Of a stretch of DNA of 64,000 bases, positions 8,856 to 18,127 are shown piece after piece. The notes beneath the pieces were generated by a model. That model saw nothing but the letters and a program-made list of their open reading frames with translations. It had not been told where the DNA came from and made no database searches. Position 1 is the stretch's first letter; every line of letters starts with the position of its first letter. A program made the translations under genes and the position numbers. This DNA is from Parachitinimonas caeni (GTDB lineage Bacteria > Pseudomonadota > Gammaproteobacteria > Burkholderiales > Chitinimonadaceae): assembly GCF_030129945.1 (NCBI RefSeq), contig NZ_JARRAF010000019.1, positions 33,766 to 97,765 on the forward strand, written 5' to 3'.

Positions 8856-8890
8856 CGGAAAATGTGTAGCAAGTTGCTACACATTTTCCG
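8856..8890. repeat. Perfect 35-base palindrome after parB, candidate parS
   Basis: A 17-bp perfect inverted repeat sits around a single G at 8873. Its core, TGTAGCAA-G-TTGCTACA, matches the site upstream of parA. It begins 32 bases after the parB stop. It could also fold in RNA and act as a terminator, but there is no T run and the shared core with the upstream site favours a ParB site. Confidence 0.7.
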
Positions 8891-9097
8891 CAACAAAGAC
8901 AGCGCGCTGAGGCGTCAATACAGGGCTGCATTGAATCCCACACCTGAAAGCGATCGGACACATTCCATGGCCCGGCCGAGCATCATGGAAAGCTGCCACA
9001 GCGCGCCATGACTTTTAAGCACCCCATTCTCAAATCAAGCACCAGACATTGACTTGGGATCAACATCTCCCGACACATCACTTTAAAAGGAAAACCC
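8891..9097. other. Intergenic region before arsD
   Basis: No arsR gene or fragment is visible here, although that is where one is usually found. AAAAGGAAAACCC just before the arsD ATG provides the ribosome binding site. Confidence 0.5.
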
Positions 9098-9451
9098 ATG
9101 CCAACCATTCAAATCTTTGATCCCGCTTTGTGTTGCAGCACGGGGGTATGCGGTGTAGACGTAGATCAAACACTGGTGAACTTCGCCGCAGACTTGAACT
9201 GGGCTAAACAGAATGGCGCGCAGATTGAACGATTCAATCTAGCGCAACAACCGCTCAATTTTGCCGAAAATACAACGGTCAAAGCATTTCTGGAGCGCTC
9301 AGGACAAGAAGCCTTGCCACTGATTCTGGTCGATGGCGAAGTCGCCATGGCGGGGCGGTACCCTAATCGCACAGAACTCGCGCGTTGGGCCGGAATGACC
9401 GATGCACGCAACGAGCAAAACAAAAGCCCCTGTTGTTCCGGGCCCTGTTGA
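9098..9451 (+). CDS. arsD: ArsD arsenic metallochaperone
   Basis: A 117-residue protein. Cys12, Cys13 and Cys18 (ALCCSTGVCG) are the trivalent metalloid site that ArsD uses to hand arsenite to ArsA, and a second pair lies at Cys112-Cys113 followed by Cys117 (PCCSGPC). The thioredoxin-like fold and the conserved end ELARWAG are present. ArsD is both a chaperone and a weak repressor of ars operons. Only arsA follows; arsR, arsC and a permease gene are absent from this window, so the pump partner must lie elsewhere or be lost. Confidence 0.95.
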   Translation: MPTIQIFDPALCCSTGVCGVDVDQTLVNFAADLNWAKQNGAQIERFNLAQQPLNFAENTTVKAFLERSGQEALPLILVDGEVAMAGRYPNRTELARWAGMTDARNEQNKSPCCSGPC

Positions 9452-9595
9452 CGTTTTGTTTCCGGATCGCGCGCCGCTTGGTGGACTAAGCAAGCGATTA
9501 GTAACCCCACAGCAGGCCCGGATCCGGCGGAACGAGATCCGCAGGCAAATATGTCAACAGCACCTAACGGCCGTTGCTGCCAACACGGAGTACCC

Positions 9596-11440
9596 ATGCA
9601 CTTTCTCGATCAGCCTCCCCGCCATCTTTTCTTTACCGGCAAGGGAGGCGTAGGCAAAACCTCCATTGCCTGTGCCACGGCTGTGCAACTTGCCGCTGCA
9701 GGCAAGCGTGTTCTGCTCGTCAGTACCGACCCAGCCTCCAATGTTGGTCAGGTGTTTGGCGAGCACATCGGCAATCAGATCACCGCCATTCCAGCGGTAC
9801 CCAAGCTGTCAGCGCTTGAGATTGACCCCCAGGCAGCCGCCCAAGCCTATCGGGATCGGATCGTCGGTCCGGTGCGGGGTGTCTTGCCCGATGCCGTCGT
9901 CAAGGGCATTGAAGAACAGCTTTCCGGAGCCTGTACCACAGAAATCGCCGCGTTTGATGAATTCACCGCACTATTAGTCAATGCCACGCTGACAGCCGAT
10001 TACGAGCACATCGTCTTCGATACGGCGCCGACGGGCCATACCATCCGCCTGCTACAGCTACCGGGTGCCTGGAGTGGCTTTCTGGAGGCCGGCAAGGGCG
10101 ATGCCTCCTGCCTCGGACCGCTGGCAGGACTGGAGAAGCAGCGCACGCAATATCAGGCTGCGGTTGCGGCACTGGCCGACCCGCAGCGAACCCGTCTGGT
10201 TCTCGTGGCCCGCGCACAACGAGCCACCCTGCACGAAGTGGCTCGCACCCATCATGAACTGGCAGCGATTGGCCTGACCCAGCAATACCTCGTCATCAAC
10301 GGCGTTCTCTCACTTGAGACGACAGAACACGATCCGCTCGCAGTAGCCATCCAGCAACGGGAACAATCTGCGCTAGCCGCCATGCCACAGACACTCCAGG
10401 CCTTGCCTTGCGATCAGATCGCCTTGAAGCCATTCAATCTGGTGGGGCTCGCCGCACTGCGGCAGCTGCTGACTACCACCATCCCGTCGAACGATGCAGA
10501 AGCCATCAACCTGCCGACACAGCTTGATGCCCCTGCACTGTCTTCACTCGTCGATGCAATTGCCGTGGATGGGCATGGTCTGGTGATGCTGATGGGGAAA
10601 GGCGGCGTTGGCAAAACCACCCTGGCGGCAGCCATCGCCGTTGATTTGGCGCTTCGGGGCTTGCCGGTACATCTGACGACCTCCGACCCGGCGGCACATC
10701 TGGCAGAAACCTTGGAAGGTTCTCTGCCTAACCTTATCGTCAGTCGGATCGACCCTCATGCCGAAACCGAGCGCTACCGCAAGCACATACTGAACACCAA
10801 GGGCGCCCGCCTGGATGCCGAAGGGCGGGCATTACTGGAAGAGGATTTGCGATCCCCCTGCACGGAAGAGATCGCCGTGTTTCAGGCTTTCTCCCGGATC
10901 ATCCGGGAAGCAGGCAAGCAGTTTGTGATCATGGACACCGCCCCAACCGGCCACACCCTGCTGCTGCTGGATGCCACCGGCGCCTACCATCGTGACGTGA
11001 CACGGCAAATGGGGGCCACGAGCCTGCACTACACAACGCCCATGATGCAGTTGCAAGACCCCAAACAGACCAAGGTTCTTATCGCTACCCTGGCAGAGAC
11101 TACACCGGTTCTGGAAGCCGCCAACCTGCAGACCGATTTACGCCGAGCCGGCATCGAGCCATGGGCATGGATCATCAACAACAGTGTCGCCGCCGCGCAG
11201 CCAACATCCGCATTGTTGCGTCAACGCGCCTATAACGAGCTGCCTGAGATCCAGCAGGTGGCGACACGGCATGCGCAGCGCTATGCCGTGGTGCCGCTCT
11301 TGCAACAAGAACCTGTCGGCATAAACCGACTACGGGATTTGGGTGGGCACCGCCATCGGGATGGAGAGGTCGAGGGCGGCGCCACTGCATCGCGCGCAGA
11401 AAATTCCATTGATACCTCGCCGCTGTACGGCAACACATAA
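9596..11440 (+). CDS. arsA: ArsA arsenite-stimulated ATPase
   Basis: A 614-residue protein with duplicated halves. The start at 9596 (MHFLDQPP, with CGGAG upstream) is preferred over 9551 because it puts the three metalloid-binding cysteines at 113, 172 and 422, the numbering of classical ArsA. The A1 P-loop is GKGGVGKTS near residue 15 and the A2 P-loop is GKGGVGKTT near residue 334; DTAPTGHT signal motifs occur in both halves. ArsA energises the ArsB pump with ATP and receives arsenite from ArsD. The last about 30 residues after NRLRDLG do not resemble the family and probably arise from a late frameshift or readthrough. It follows arsD by 144 bases. Confidence 0.95.
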   Translation: MHFLDQPPRHLFFTGKGGVGKTSIACATAVQLAAAGKRVLLVSTDPASNVGQVFGEHIGNQITAIPAVPKLSALEIDPQAAAQAYRDRIVGPVRGVLPDAVVKGIEEQLSGACTTEIAAFDEFTALLVNATLTADYEHIVFDTAPTGHTIRLLQLPGAWSGFLEAGKGDASCLGPLAGLEKQRTQYQAAVAALADPQRTRLVLVARAQRATLHEVARTHHELAAIGLTQQYLVINGVLSLETTEHDPLAVAIQQREQSALAAMPQTLQALPCDQIALKPFNLVGLAALRQLLTTTIPSNDAEAINLPTQLDAPALSSLVDAIAVDGHGLVMLMGKGGVGKTTLAAAIAVDLALRGLPVHLTTSDPAAHLAETLEGSLPNLIVSRIDPHAETERYRKHILNTKGARLDAEGRALLEEDLRSPCTEEIAVFQAFSRIIREAGKQFVIMDTAPTGHTLLLLDATGAYHRDVTRQMGATSLHYTTPMMQLQDPKQTKVLIATLAETTPVLEAANLQTDLRRAGIEPWAWIINNSVAAAQPTSALLRQRAYNELPEIQQVATRHAQRYAVVPLLQQEPVGINRLRDLGGHRHRDGEVEGGATASRAENSIDTSPLYGNT

Positions 11441-11515
11441 GTGCCATCCCCCCTTGCTGTCGTCCAGCGAGGTAGAGATGGCTGCGGTGATACCCAACGG
11501 ATCAAGACGACCCTG

Positions 11516-13876
11516 CTACTTCGGAACAAAGGTGAGTCGATAGCGTTCCTGCTGCGGCAGCAGGGGACGTGGCCTGCCCTCCACCCAGGCGCGGTGGTCC
11601 GCCAGGAAGAAAGGGCTCAGAGGATGACCACTCTGCCCGCCCGGCATGTTGAAGAGTGCTTGATCTTCACGGCCGGGCGACACCACCAGCCGTTCTGACT
11701 GCCCGAAGTCCGGCGCGCTGACAAGGGGCATATGATCATCGCCGGATAACGGCGTTGCCGGTGCCGCCAACCAGCGGCCCAGGCCGGGCAAGGCACTGGC
11801 CAGTGGATGCGCAATGGCCGCCGTGTTCAGTTTTCCCCAGGCGGCATCACGCAGAGACTGGCCGCCATCGGTCAATTGTCGGATCGCGTCATCAATTGCC
11901 GCCAGCTCCACGCCATCCCATGTTCGGCCAGCCGGCAGCCAGCCAGCAGGACGTTCCTTGAGCAGGCGCAGGATCACGGCAGGCCAGCGCAACGAGGCCC
12001 GGTTGAAGTCCGGCCTGCCGGGCAGACGGGCCAGCTCTTCATCGACCTTTCCAAACAACTGTTCATACAGGCAATGCATATACGCCCGCGCCAGACGATA
12101 ACCTGTCGCCCCCACGTCGGCCTTGCCCGTCCAGCCGGTTTGCAGCAGACGCCTGAATTCAGCCCGCTGTGGATGCTGACTGACCGCCGCGTCAGTCAAT
12201 GCCCGCAGCGCCTGTTCGCGCCAGATGGCCGCGAAGTCGGCCCGATCGTCCAGAAAGATCTGATAGGCTGCCTGCTCATCCGCCTGCGTCAGCGACTGCA
12301 AATGATCGCGGATCTGCCGGGCCCGCGCGCCGAGGTCGGCGCCGCCATCGTTGAGCCGACCATACGCCTCGCCGCCCAGCTGCCGGTTATTGGCAGTCCA
12401 GATGGTGCCGCTGGCAGGCTTCTGCCACTGCGGGTACTCTGCCGCCGGCAGCAAGCCTGACCAGATCGCCGACTTGCCGGCCGCACGTTGCGGAATCGCC
12501 CCGGCAATGGTCCAGCCAATCTGGCCACCGGCATCAACCAAGCTGATGTTCTGAGCGGGAATGCCCGCACGCGCCGCCGCACCAGCGGCCTCAGAGATGT
12601 CCTGAACGGACTCCATCGCCGTCAGACGCAGATTCACCGCATCGGGATGCAGCGCCACCCAATGCACGGCATAGTGGCGTCCATTTACGGTGCGTACAGG
12701 TCCGAAGCGGGTCTCCTGCACCGAGAACGGCACCGTCGGCTGGCCTTTGACGGCAATCGGTTCCTGATAGGTCGTTGCCACCTCCCAACCTTCGCCAGAA
12801 CGGAAACGACCGGGCTGCGCCGGATCGTGCCCAAGTTCCACCAGATCGAGATAATCACCATAACTATTGGTAAAGCCCCAGGCTACTTTACCGTTACTGC
12901 CGACCACGAAATTCGGTGCGCCCGGCAGGGTCAACCCCGTTAACTGCCGTGAGGTGCCGGCCACCGGGTAACGCAGGGTGGCGCGATACCAGGTATTGGG
13001 TAGACGCAGGGCCAGATGCATATCATTGGCGAGAATGGCGCCGCCATGCTTGGTACGGCTACCTGCCAGGGCCCAGCTATTGCTGCCGACGGAGGTATGA
13101 CGACTGTCCGGGGCTGCCGCCAGACTGCTCTCAGCCGGCGCTGCGAAGCCAAACCAGGCCGGGGCCGACGCCGGCAACGGTGCATCGGAAGGCGGTATCG
13201 CCTGCATATCCAGCGGGGCATCGAACTGGCTGGACTGCGGCAGCAGCACGGCCAACTGCTCGGGCGTAGCATGCAACTGCAGCCAATTGCGGGCATGCTT
13301 TCGCTGCTCCTGCTTATTCTGCAGGGTCTGATACATGGCATAGGTCACCAGCAGGGTGTCTTCGGCGCGCCACGCCTCGGGCTGTGCCCGTAACAACAGA
13401 TACTCGAATGGCCGCGCCCCCAGACGGCCAAGGCCGTCATTCACCCCCGCCACATAACGCGTCAGCATGGCGTAGTCGGAAGGGTCCAGCCGCTTTAGCG
13501 CTGCCTGGGCCCGTGCGCGGAAGCGGAAAAGGCGGTTGCCCTTATCCATCTCCAGCAGATTGGCGCCCAGCAAGGCCGCCAACTCACCGGCCGCCGCCCG
13601 CCGCAGCAGATCCATCTGGAAATACCGTTCCTGAGCATGCAGATATCCCAGCGCATACGCGCCATCATTCCGATCTCCCGCCGCAATCAATGGCACCCCA
13701 TCGGCATCACGCGAGACGACCAACCTAGCCGTCAAACCGGTCGCCGGCACCTCGCCCTCTAGCTGTGCCAAACTGGAGCGCAATCCCCACCAGACGGCCA
13801 ATGCAGTCAGTCCCAGCAATCCCAGCACCCCCCACAGACCATACCGGCCTGCGCGACGCCACGTTTTCTTATTCAT
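11516..13876 (-). CDS. Penicillin acylase family N-terminal nucleophile hydrolase
   Basis: A 786-residue precursor. The start at 13876 (MNKKTW) has TGGAGAT upstream. Residues 12-31 are an uncleaved or signal-anchor hydrophobic segment. The processing site is Gly264-Ser265 in TSVGSNSWALAG, where Ser265 would become the N-terminal nucleophile of the beta subunit. The alpha chain has the usual YALGYLHAQERYFQMDLLRR segment. The family cleaves amides such as penicillin G, cephalosporins or acyl-homoserine lactones, so quorum-signal quenching is possible. It lies 21 bases after the GNAT gene and is probably cotranscribed with it; it converges on arsA. Confidence 0.9.
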   Translation of the reverse strand: MNKKTWRRAGRYGLWGVLGLLGLTALAVWWGLRSSLAQLEGEVPATGLTARLVVSRDADGVPLIAAGDRNDGAYALGYLHAQERYFQMDLLRRAAAGELAALLGANLLEMDKGNRLFRFRARAQAALKRLDPSDYAMLTRYVAGVNDGLGRLGARPFEYLLLRAQPEAWRAEDTLLVTYAMYQTLQNKQEQRKHARNWLQLHATPEQLAVLLPQSSQFDAPLDMQAIPPSDAPLPASAPAWFGFAAPAESSLAAAPDSRHTSVGSNSWALAGSRTKHGGAILANDMHLALRLPNTWYRATLRYPVAGTSRQLTGLTLPGAPNFVVGSNGKVAWGFTNSYGDYLDLVELGHDPAQPGRFRSGEGWEVATTYQEPIAVKGQPTVPFSVQETRFGPVRTVNGRHYAVHWVALHPDAVNLRLTAMESVQDISEAAGAAARAGIPAQNISLVDAGGQIGWTIAGAIPQRAAGKSAIWSGLLPAAEYPQWQKPASGTIWTANNRQLGGEAYGRLNDGGADLGARARQIRDHLQSLTQADEQAAYQIFLDDRADFAAIWREQALRALTDAAVSQHPQRAEFRRLLQTGWTGKADVGATGYRLARAYMHCLYEQLFGKVDEELARLPGRPDFNRASLRWPAVILRLLKERPAGWLPAGRTWDGVELAAIDDAIRQLTDGGQSLRDAAWGKLNTAAIAHPLASALPGLGRWLAAPATPLSGDDHMPLVSAPDFGQSERLVVSPGREDQALFNMPGGQSGHPLSPFFLADHRAWVEGRPRPLLPQQERYRLTFVPK

Positions 13877-13897
13877 CGTTTTTATCTCCATCAATGG

Positions 13898-14407
13898 TCA
13901 TGAGTGACTTGGCTTGCGGTTGTCGAAAGTAAACACCGGCCCCTGCCATTGCGCGTTATCGAACAACACTTCCTGAAACTCGTCGCGCGTGACACCCGCA
14001 ATCACCTTGCGCCAGAAAGCGCTGGCTGGCGTATTGGCCTGATGCACACACAACTCCCACCGGGCTGGCGTGCGTGCAAACACCGCTTCTGCAACCTGCC
14101 TACCCAGGCCGTTCCGCCGGTATTTACGCAGGATGAAAAAATTATCCATCGAACGCTCGCAACCTTCCTGCAGCACATCATCCGAGGTCAGAGCAAAGCC
14201 CGCCCATTTGCCATCCACCTTCACCACCAGCACCTCGCGCTGGGGTTCCAGCCAGTAGTAGTCAATATCATCAAAGCGGTAACAGCCGTGCTCATCGAGA
14301 TCGAAGTGATCGAACTCCGAATAATCGTAGAGATAAAGCTCCAGCATGCGATCCACGACGATCCGGTCACTCCAGCTGGCTTCGCGCAGTTCAAAGTTCA
14401 TAGTCAT
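13898..14407 (-). CDS. GNAT-family N-acetyltransferase
   Basis: A protein of about 169 residues from MTMNFELREASW (start at 14407; MNFEL at 14401 is an alternative). The GNAT acetyl-CoA motif A is visible as MDNFFILRKYRRNGLGRQVA, with the R/Q-x-x-G-x-G/A loop RRNGLG, followed by ELCVHQANTPASAFWRKV for motif B. The substrate is unknown. It lies directly upstream of the penicillin-acylase-like gene on the same strand, suggesting a two-gene operon. Confidence 0.85.
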   Translation of the reverse strand: MTMNFELREASWSDRIVVDRMLELYLYDYSEFDHFDLDEHGCYRFDDIDYYWLEPQREVLVVKVDGKWAGFALTSDDVLQEGCERSMDNFFILRKYRRNGLGRQVAEAVFARTPARWELCVHQANTPASAFWRKVIAGVTRDEFQEVLFDNAQWQGPVFTFDNRKPSHS

Positions 14408-14931
14408 GTCAGGTATTCCCGTTACCAATCTGCCAGGATCAGGCGATTGCGGCTGCCGTACGAGGCAGCTCGACTCGCCAAGCCGCGCAGGGTACACCAT
14501 GAAGAGGCCATGCAGCTCTTGGCTTGCATAGCCGAAAGCGCCCCAGCTTGTGTTTCCGGTGAAATTCGCCTCCGCGCCTGATCAAAACAAGCCAACCCGG
14601 CCGGGCAGACGCAACACCGTCCGGCAACGCGAAGTGGACCATGATCAAAATTCAACCTCGGGAAATTCCCATGCGTGAACGAATGCCCGGAAGTGGCCTG
14701 GGCTTTGAAGCAAAGCGCGCTTGTGACGGCGCGCAGAGAGATAGAGGCGCCGTCTTCACAGACTTAGGCCTTATGACGCCGAGCAACACGGGCAGGACTT
14801 ACCTGACGGCACTCACCACCCACACCGCTCACCGCAGAGACACTCAGCAGTTAAGCCAATCATCAAGCGGCTTCGCCCAAGGGGGAGCTAGCAGGAAGCT
14901 GCACCCGCCTCCAGAACCTCGGCAATCAGTC
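14408..14931. other. Region with no supported gene
   Basis: An in-frame extension of the 14932 gene back to 14641 exists but has no family features and reads like low-quality coding sequence. No promoter or RNA gene is recognised. Confidence 0.4.
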
Positions 14932-15441
14932 ATGCTTACACTCTGCATAGATCATCGTTTGGGAGAGGCCCACATTGTGAAAGCAGCGCAACGTTTGGCT
15001 CGGCACTACCAGTTTGTTTTTCAGAAAAGTTGGCATTGGAGCCCGATGGCGTATTGGGTCCACGGCCAGCGGGGGCGCCCCTGGCCTCTGGATGTCACCG
15101 ACCTCAATGCCCCTCGCCCAGTGGGACGATGCGGCTACCCGGTGTTAGTGGTGGAATTTGGTCGATACCGGCTGCAATTCAGTTCGTCGGCGCAACTGGA
15201 ACACTGTATTGAAGTGCTATCACGCCAGCCATTGCCCCCAGCCTGGCGGCTATGCGCAGAACGTGGGCTACCCTTTTGTAGCAACAGTCACTGGCTAAGT
15301 CGCCTGCCTGCAGCGCTAAAAACAAGCAAAATGCGCGCAGCACTGGTTCGCCGTCTACAGGGCATACAAACACAGGTCGTCGGCGCTGACGGCCAATTCC
15401 TGGCAAACCCACCACTGAAGCAAATAGCCGGTGCCGACTAA
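14932..15441 (+). CDS. Hypothetical protein
   Basis: About 169 residues from the internal start MLTLCIDHR at 14932. The region from this Met onward looks protein-like (KAAQRLARHYQFVFQKSW, PVLVVEFGRYRLQF, ending in a basic helical segment), whereas the upstream extension does not. No known motif, signal peptide or membrane segment is seen. It is followed 53 bases later by another unknown gene on the same strand that is broken by an IS relic. No function is proposed. Confidence 0.4.
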   Translation: MLTLCIDHRLGEAHIVKAAQRLARHYQFVFQKSWHWSPMAYWVHGQRGRPWPLDVTDLNAPRPVGRCGYPVLVVEFGRYRLQFSSSAQLEHCIEVLSRQPLPPAWRLCAERGLPFCSNSHWLSRLPAALKTSKMRAALVRRLQGIQTQVVGADGQFLANPPLKQIAGAD

Positions 15442-15494
15442 GGGGCACACATGCCACAGAAGAAGGCATTCTGTCGTCGCAGGGGGTGGCACTG

Positions 15495-15864
15495 ATGGCG
15501 CACCTATTGCTGTATGAAGATCTAGCTATGGAGCACCTGCCCACTTACATCGAGTCTGAACTCGGGTTGGTCATCGACTGCCATTGGCAACAAGCCGTGC
15601 AATGCGACGCCATGGAAACCCTGCATGCCGTAAGCACCGCTTTGCTGCGCAATCGGCGCATGTCCGATCTATTGGTTGACTGCGTCAATTTCAGTGGCGA
15701 TGTTGACAGCGTAGCGGCCATTGCCTTGGGATTGGCCTCTCTATCGGCTGACTATGAAGCAGATATTCCTACCGTTTTACGAAATAGCCTCGAATCTGGC
15801 TCATATGGCATGGACTTCCTGATTCGTAAGGACCAGCAGCTCGCCATGAAATTTCCTGCCTTGC
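15495..15864 (+). pseudogene. Hypothetical gene truncated by an IS6 relic
   Basis: From the ATG at 15495 (AGGGGGTGG upstream) about 123 native residues are readable: a mixed alpha/beta protein with SDLLVDCVNFSGD and VAAIALGLASLSADYEAD. At about 15865 the sequence becomes IS6 transposase read in another frame, so the remaining 32 residues of the ORF are out-of-frame IS sequence. The original C terminus is lost. The family is not recognised. Confidence 0.5.
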
Positions 15865-16214
15865 AAAAGCGGCTCCAACCAGTCAGCGCTGGCCGCCTTG
15901 AATGCGGAAGACGCCCCCATCATCCAGATCCGCCAGAACAAATACCTGAACAACCTGATTGAGCAGGATCACGGGGCCATCAAGCGACGAACCCGGCTGA
16001 TGCTGGGCTTCAAGGATGCCGCCTCTGCCGCAATCATCCCGAGTGGGATTGAACTCCTGCATGCGTTAAAGAAAGGACAGCTAGATGCAGTGCCCAGCCC
16101 CTGACGCCTGCGGCGCAGTTTTACGCCCTGGCGGGATAATTCCGTCCGGAATTCGCCGGGCTTTGCGTGAGCCTACCCCGAAGACGCCTGGCAAAAAGCT
16201 AATGCGACAAAACC
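15865..16214 (+). pseudogene. IS6-family transposase C-terminal relic with its terminal repeat
   Basis: The frame covering 15898 reads SALAALNAEDAPI, then IRQNKYLNNLIEQDHGAIKR, then TRLMLGFKDA and GIELLHALKKGQL, the signature end of IS6-family transposases including the catalytic Glu region (IEQDH). After a frameshift near 16100 it ends in LTPAAQFYALAG and a stop. At 16201-16214 the complement reads GGTTTTGTCGCATT, the matching terminal repeat. The N-terminal part is absent. Confidence 0.8.
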
Positions 16215-16269
16215 TACCAACCTCTGGGCCCGTTCAATCAAGAACACCGACTTTTCGTTAGATTGGGAG

Positions 16270-17334
16270 TCAGTATTCAACAGTCGGGTCATTGCCAGGA
16301 AACAGACGCTGACGCGCGGCGGCAATAGACTCATGCAGTTTGGCTTGTAACGTATCGCGAGAGGGAAGTACGGTCAGATACTCGGCAACATGAATACCAC
16401 TTTTATCCAATTCCAGAAGTTCGATCTGCTCCCGCTTTTTTCCTGCACAAAGAATGATTCCAAGCGGCGACTGTTCGTCAGCCTCCTGCTCGTACTTTGC
16501 CAGCCAACGTAAGTAAAGTTCCATCTGGCCTTTGTATTCGGCGCGGAACTCACCAATCTTCAAATCAATAGCCACCAGCCTTTTTAGCTTGCGGTTATAA
16601 AACAGCAGATCAATATAGAAATCGTCGTTATCGATCTGCACCCGCTTTTGCCGGGCGACAAAGGTAAAGCCTGCGCCTAACTCCAGCAGGAACAGCTCAA
16701 TCTCGCGCAAAATCGCATCTTCCAGATCGCGCTCAAGATATCGATCATTCAGCCCGAGAAAATCGAGCAAATAAGGATCTTTCAGCAACAAAGCCGGGCT
16801 TGGTGGCTCATCCCGCCGCAAAACTTCCAGTTCATGCCTGATCGTAGCTTCTGGCAACTTCGAAATCGCGCTACGTTCGAACAGCATGGACTGCATGCGT
16901 TCCTGCAACTGCCGTACACTCCAGTGCTCGAGTTGACACAGCTCGACGTAGAACTCGCGCTTGGTCGGATCATCAATCGCTGCAATCAGGCGCAGATGCG
17001 ACCAAGTCAATTTGGCACACAGTGTGTGCACTAATTTTTCGTCCGTGTAGGTCTGAGCGAAGCGGATGCAAAGACGAAGATGGCGCGCACTCCAGCCGCG
17101 GCCATACTCGGCGCTCAACTGCTTACCCAACGAGGCGACCACTTCATCCCCATAGCCAGCGCGCTGCCCACCCAGAATATCCAGATGAATGCGCTGCCCA
17201 ACCTGCCAGTAAAGCAGGGTCAGCTCGGCATTGACTGCCACAGCTGCCCGCTGCCGAGCGCTGTTGATCATCTGCCGTAATTCAACCATCAATGTTGCAG
17301 GCAACGAATCGACTGCCAAATTTTGATCGCTCAA
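16270..17334 (-). CDS. YhcG/DUF1016-type PDDEXK nuclease-domain protein
   Basis: A 354-residue protein. Residues 1-170 are a helical DUF1016-type N-terminal domain (LYWQVGQRI, YGDEVVASLGKQLSAEYGRG, HLRLIAAIDDPTKREFYV). Residues about 230-300 carry the PDDEXK core: FVARQKRVQIDNDDFYIDLL, then the strand LVAIDLKIGEF, then YKGQMELYLRWL. The family includes E. coli YhcG and occurs near restriction or defence genes, but its DNA substrate is unclear. No methyltransferase or restriction gene lies next to it. It is flanked by IS6 relics on both sides, suggesting passage with mobile DNA. Confidence 0.88.
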   Translation of the reverse strand: MSDQNLAVDSLPATLMVELRQMINSARQRAAVAVNAELTLLYWQVGQRIHLDILGGQRAGYGDEVVASLGKQLSAEYGRGWSARHLRLCIRFAQTYTDEKLVHTLCAKLTWSHLRLIAAIDDPTKREFYVELCQLEHWSVRQLQERMQSMLFERSAISKLPEATIRHELEVLRRDEPPSPALLLKDPYLLDFLGLNDRYLERDLEDAILREIELFLLELGAGFTFVARQKRVQIDNDDFYIDLLFYNRKLKRLVAIDLKIGEFRAEYKGQMELYLRWLAKYEQEADEQSPLGIILCAGKKREQIELLELDKSGIHVAEYLTVLPSRDTLQAKLHESIAAARQRLFPGNDPTVEY

Positions 17335-17435
17335 AAAACTACATCCTTTCCTTTAGTAAAGGTAGGTTCGGTCACACCAACCCGTGAAAGGTGAACTCGG
17401 GATAGGCTCACACGGAGCCCGAAGTCACCCCCAGA

Positions 17436-17619
17436 AAATTAATGCGATAGAACCATCTGCCGGTAGCTCGGGGGATAAGCGACAACCCAGCGAATACACT
17501 GCAGGATGATTTCAATTGGAAACCGGAACCGTTTCACGTTCAACATCGACTTGCCCAACCGACGCAACCAGGCCGTAAATTGCAGCAGACCCCCGGTTGA
17601 CTGTTAATGCAACAGAACC
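17436..17619 (-). pseudogene. IS6-family N-terminal relic between two terminal sequences
   Basis: Read on the minus strand, GGTTCTGTTGCATTAAC (17603-17619) is followed by an ORF starting at 17546 with MLNVKRFRFPIEIILQCIRW and YPPSYRQM, the start of an IS6 transposase. It is cut off and abuts a second terminal-like sequence, GGTTCTATCGCATTAA (17438-17453), in the same orientation. The same leader and start are found at 58381-58483. Confidence 0.65.
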
Positions 17620-18127
17620 CGATTCTACTAAATTTCTCTAAAGTAGATTCTTATCTTACGAAAATAAGCTCATTGTTCTTCATAGAATGATCTTCATGCT
17701 GCAATGAGTCTTCTAACTAAAGAGCTAGTAACTATCTGGAAATTGCCAGAGGTTTCAAAGGCCTTTAAAAGGCTCTTTTACCATATGAATCGATCTACGA
17801 TAACGATGGAAATATCATCATGCAGGGCTAAATTTCTGGAATTTCGTTACAGCATAGCTTAGTTTGTAAATGGTTTTACAAAAAGACATTTTTCAAATTT
17901 GAGCATAATGGCGTTCTGCGGCGGATAACGGGTAAACCACCGATCCACAGGTGCGCTGTGGAATGACTTCTACGGGAAGCCAATTCGTTTTCCTATACAT
18001 CGACTCGGTATCTGAATTGGCTTACCTGAGGTTAAAAATTAGTTGAGTCAACAGAACCAATCTAGCATTCTTCCGCCCATAATACGGCACTTGCTGTTAT
18101 CCACACCAACACGACCGACAGCATCTT
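17620..18127. other. AT-rich intergenic region with an inverted repeat
   Basis: No gene is recognised. A perfect 10-bp inverted repeat, AAGCCAATTC at 17977-17986 and GAATTGGCTT at 18014-18023, encloses 27 bases. GTTGAGTCAACAGAACC at 18042-18058 is another partial IS6-like terminus. This lies at the distal end of the eCIS cluster, downstream of the last payload candidate. Confidence 0.45.

Noticed and set aside
6962..8890. Reading the palindromes around the first parAB as transcription terminators
   Set aside because: The same core lies both upstream of parA and downstream of parB and neither copy has a T run, so a ParB site is the better explanation.
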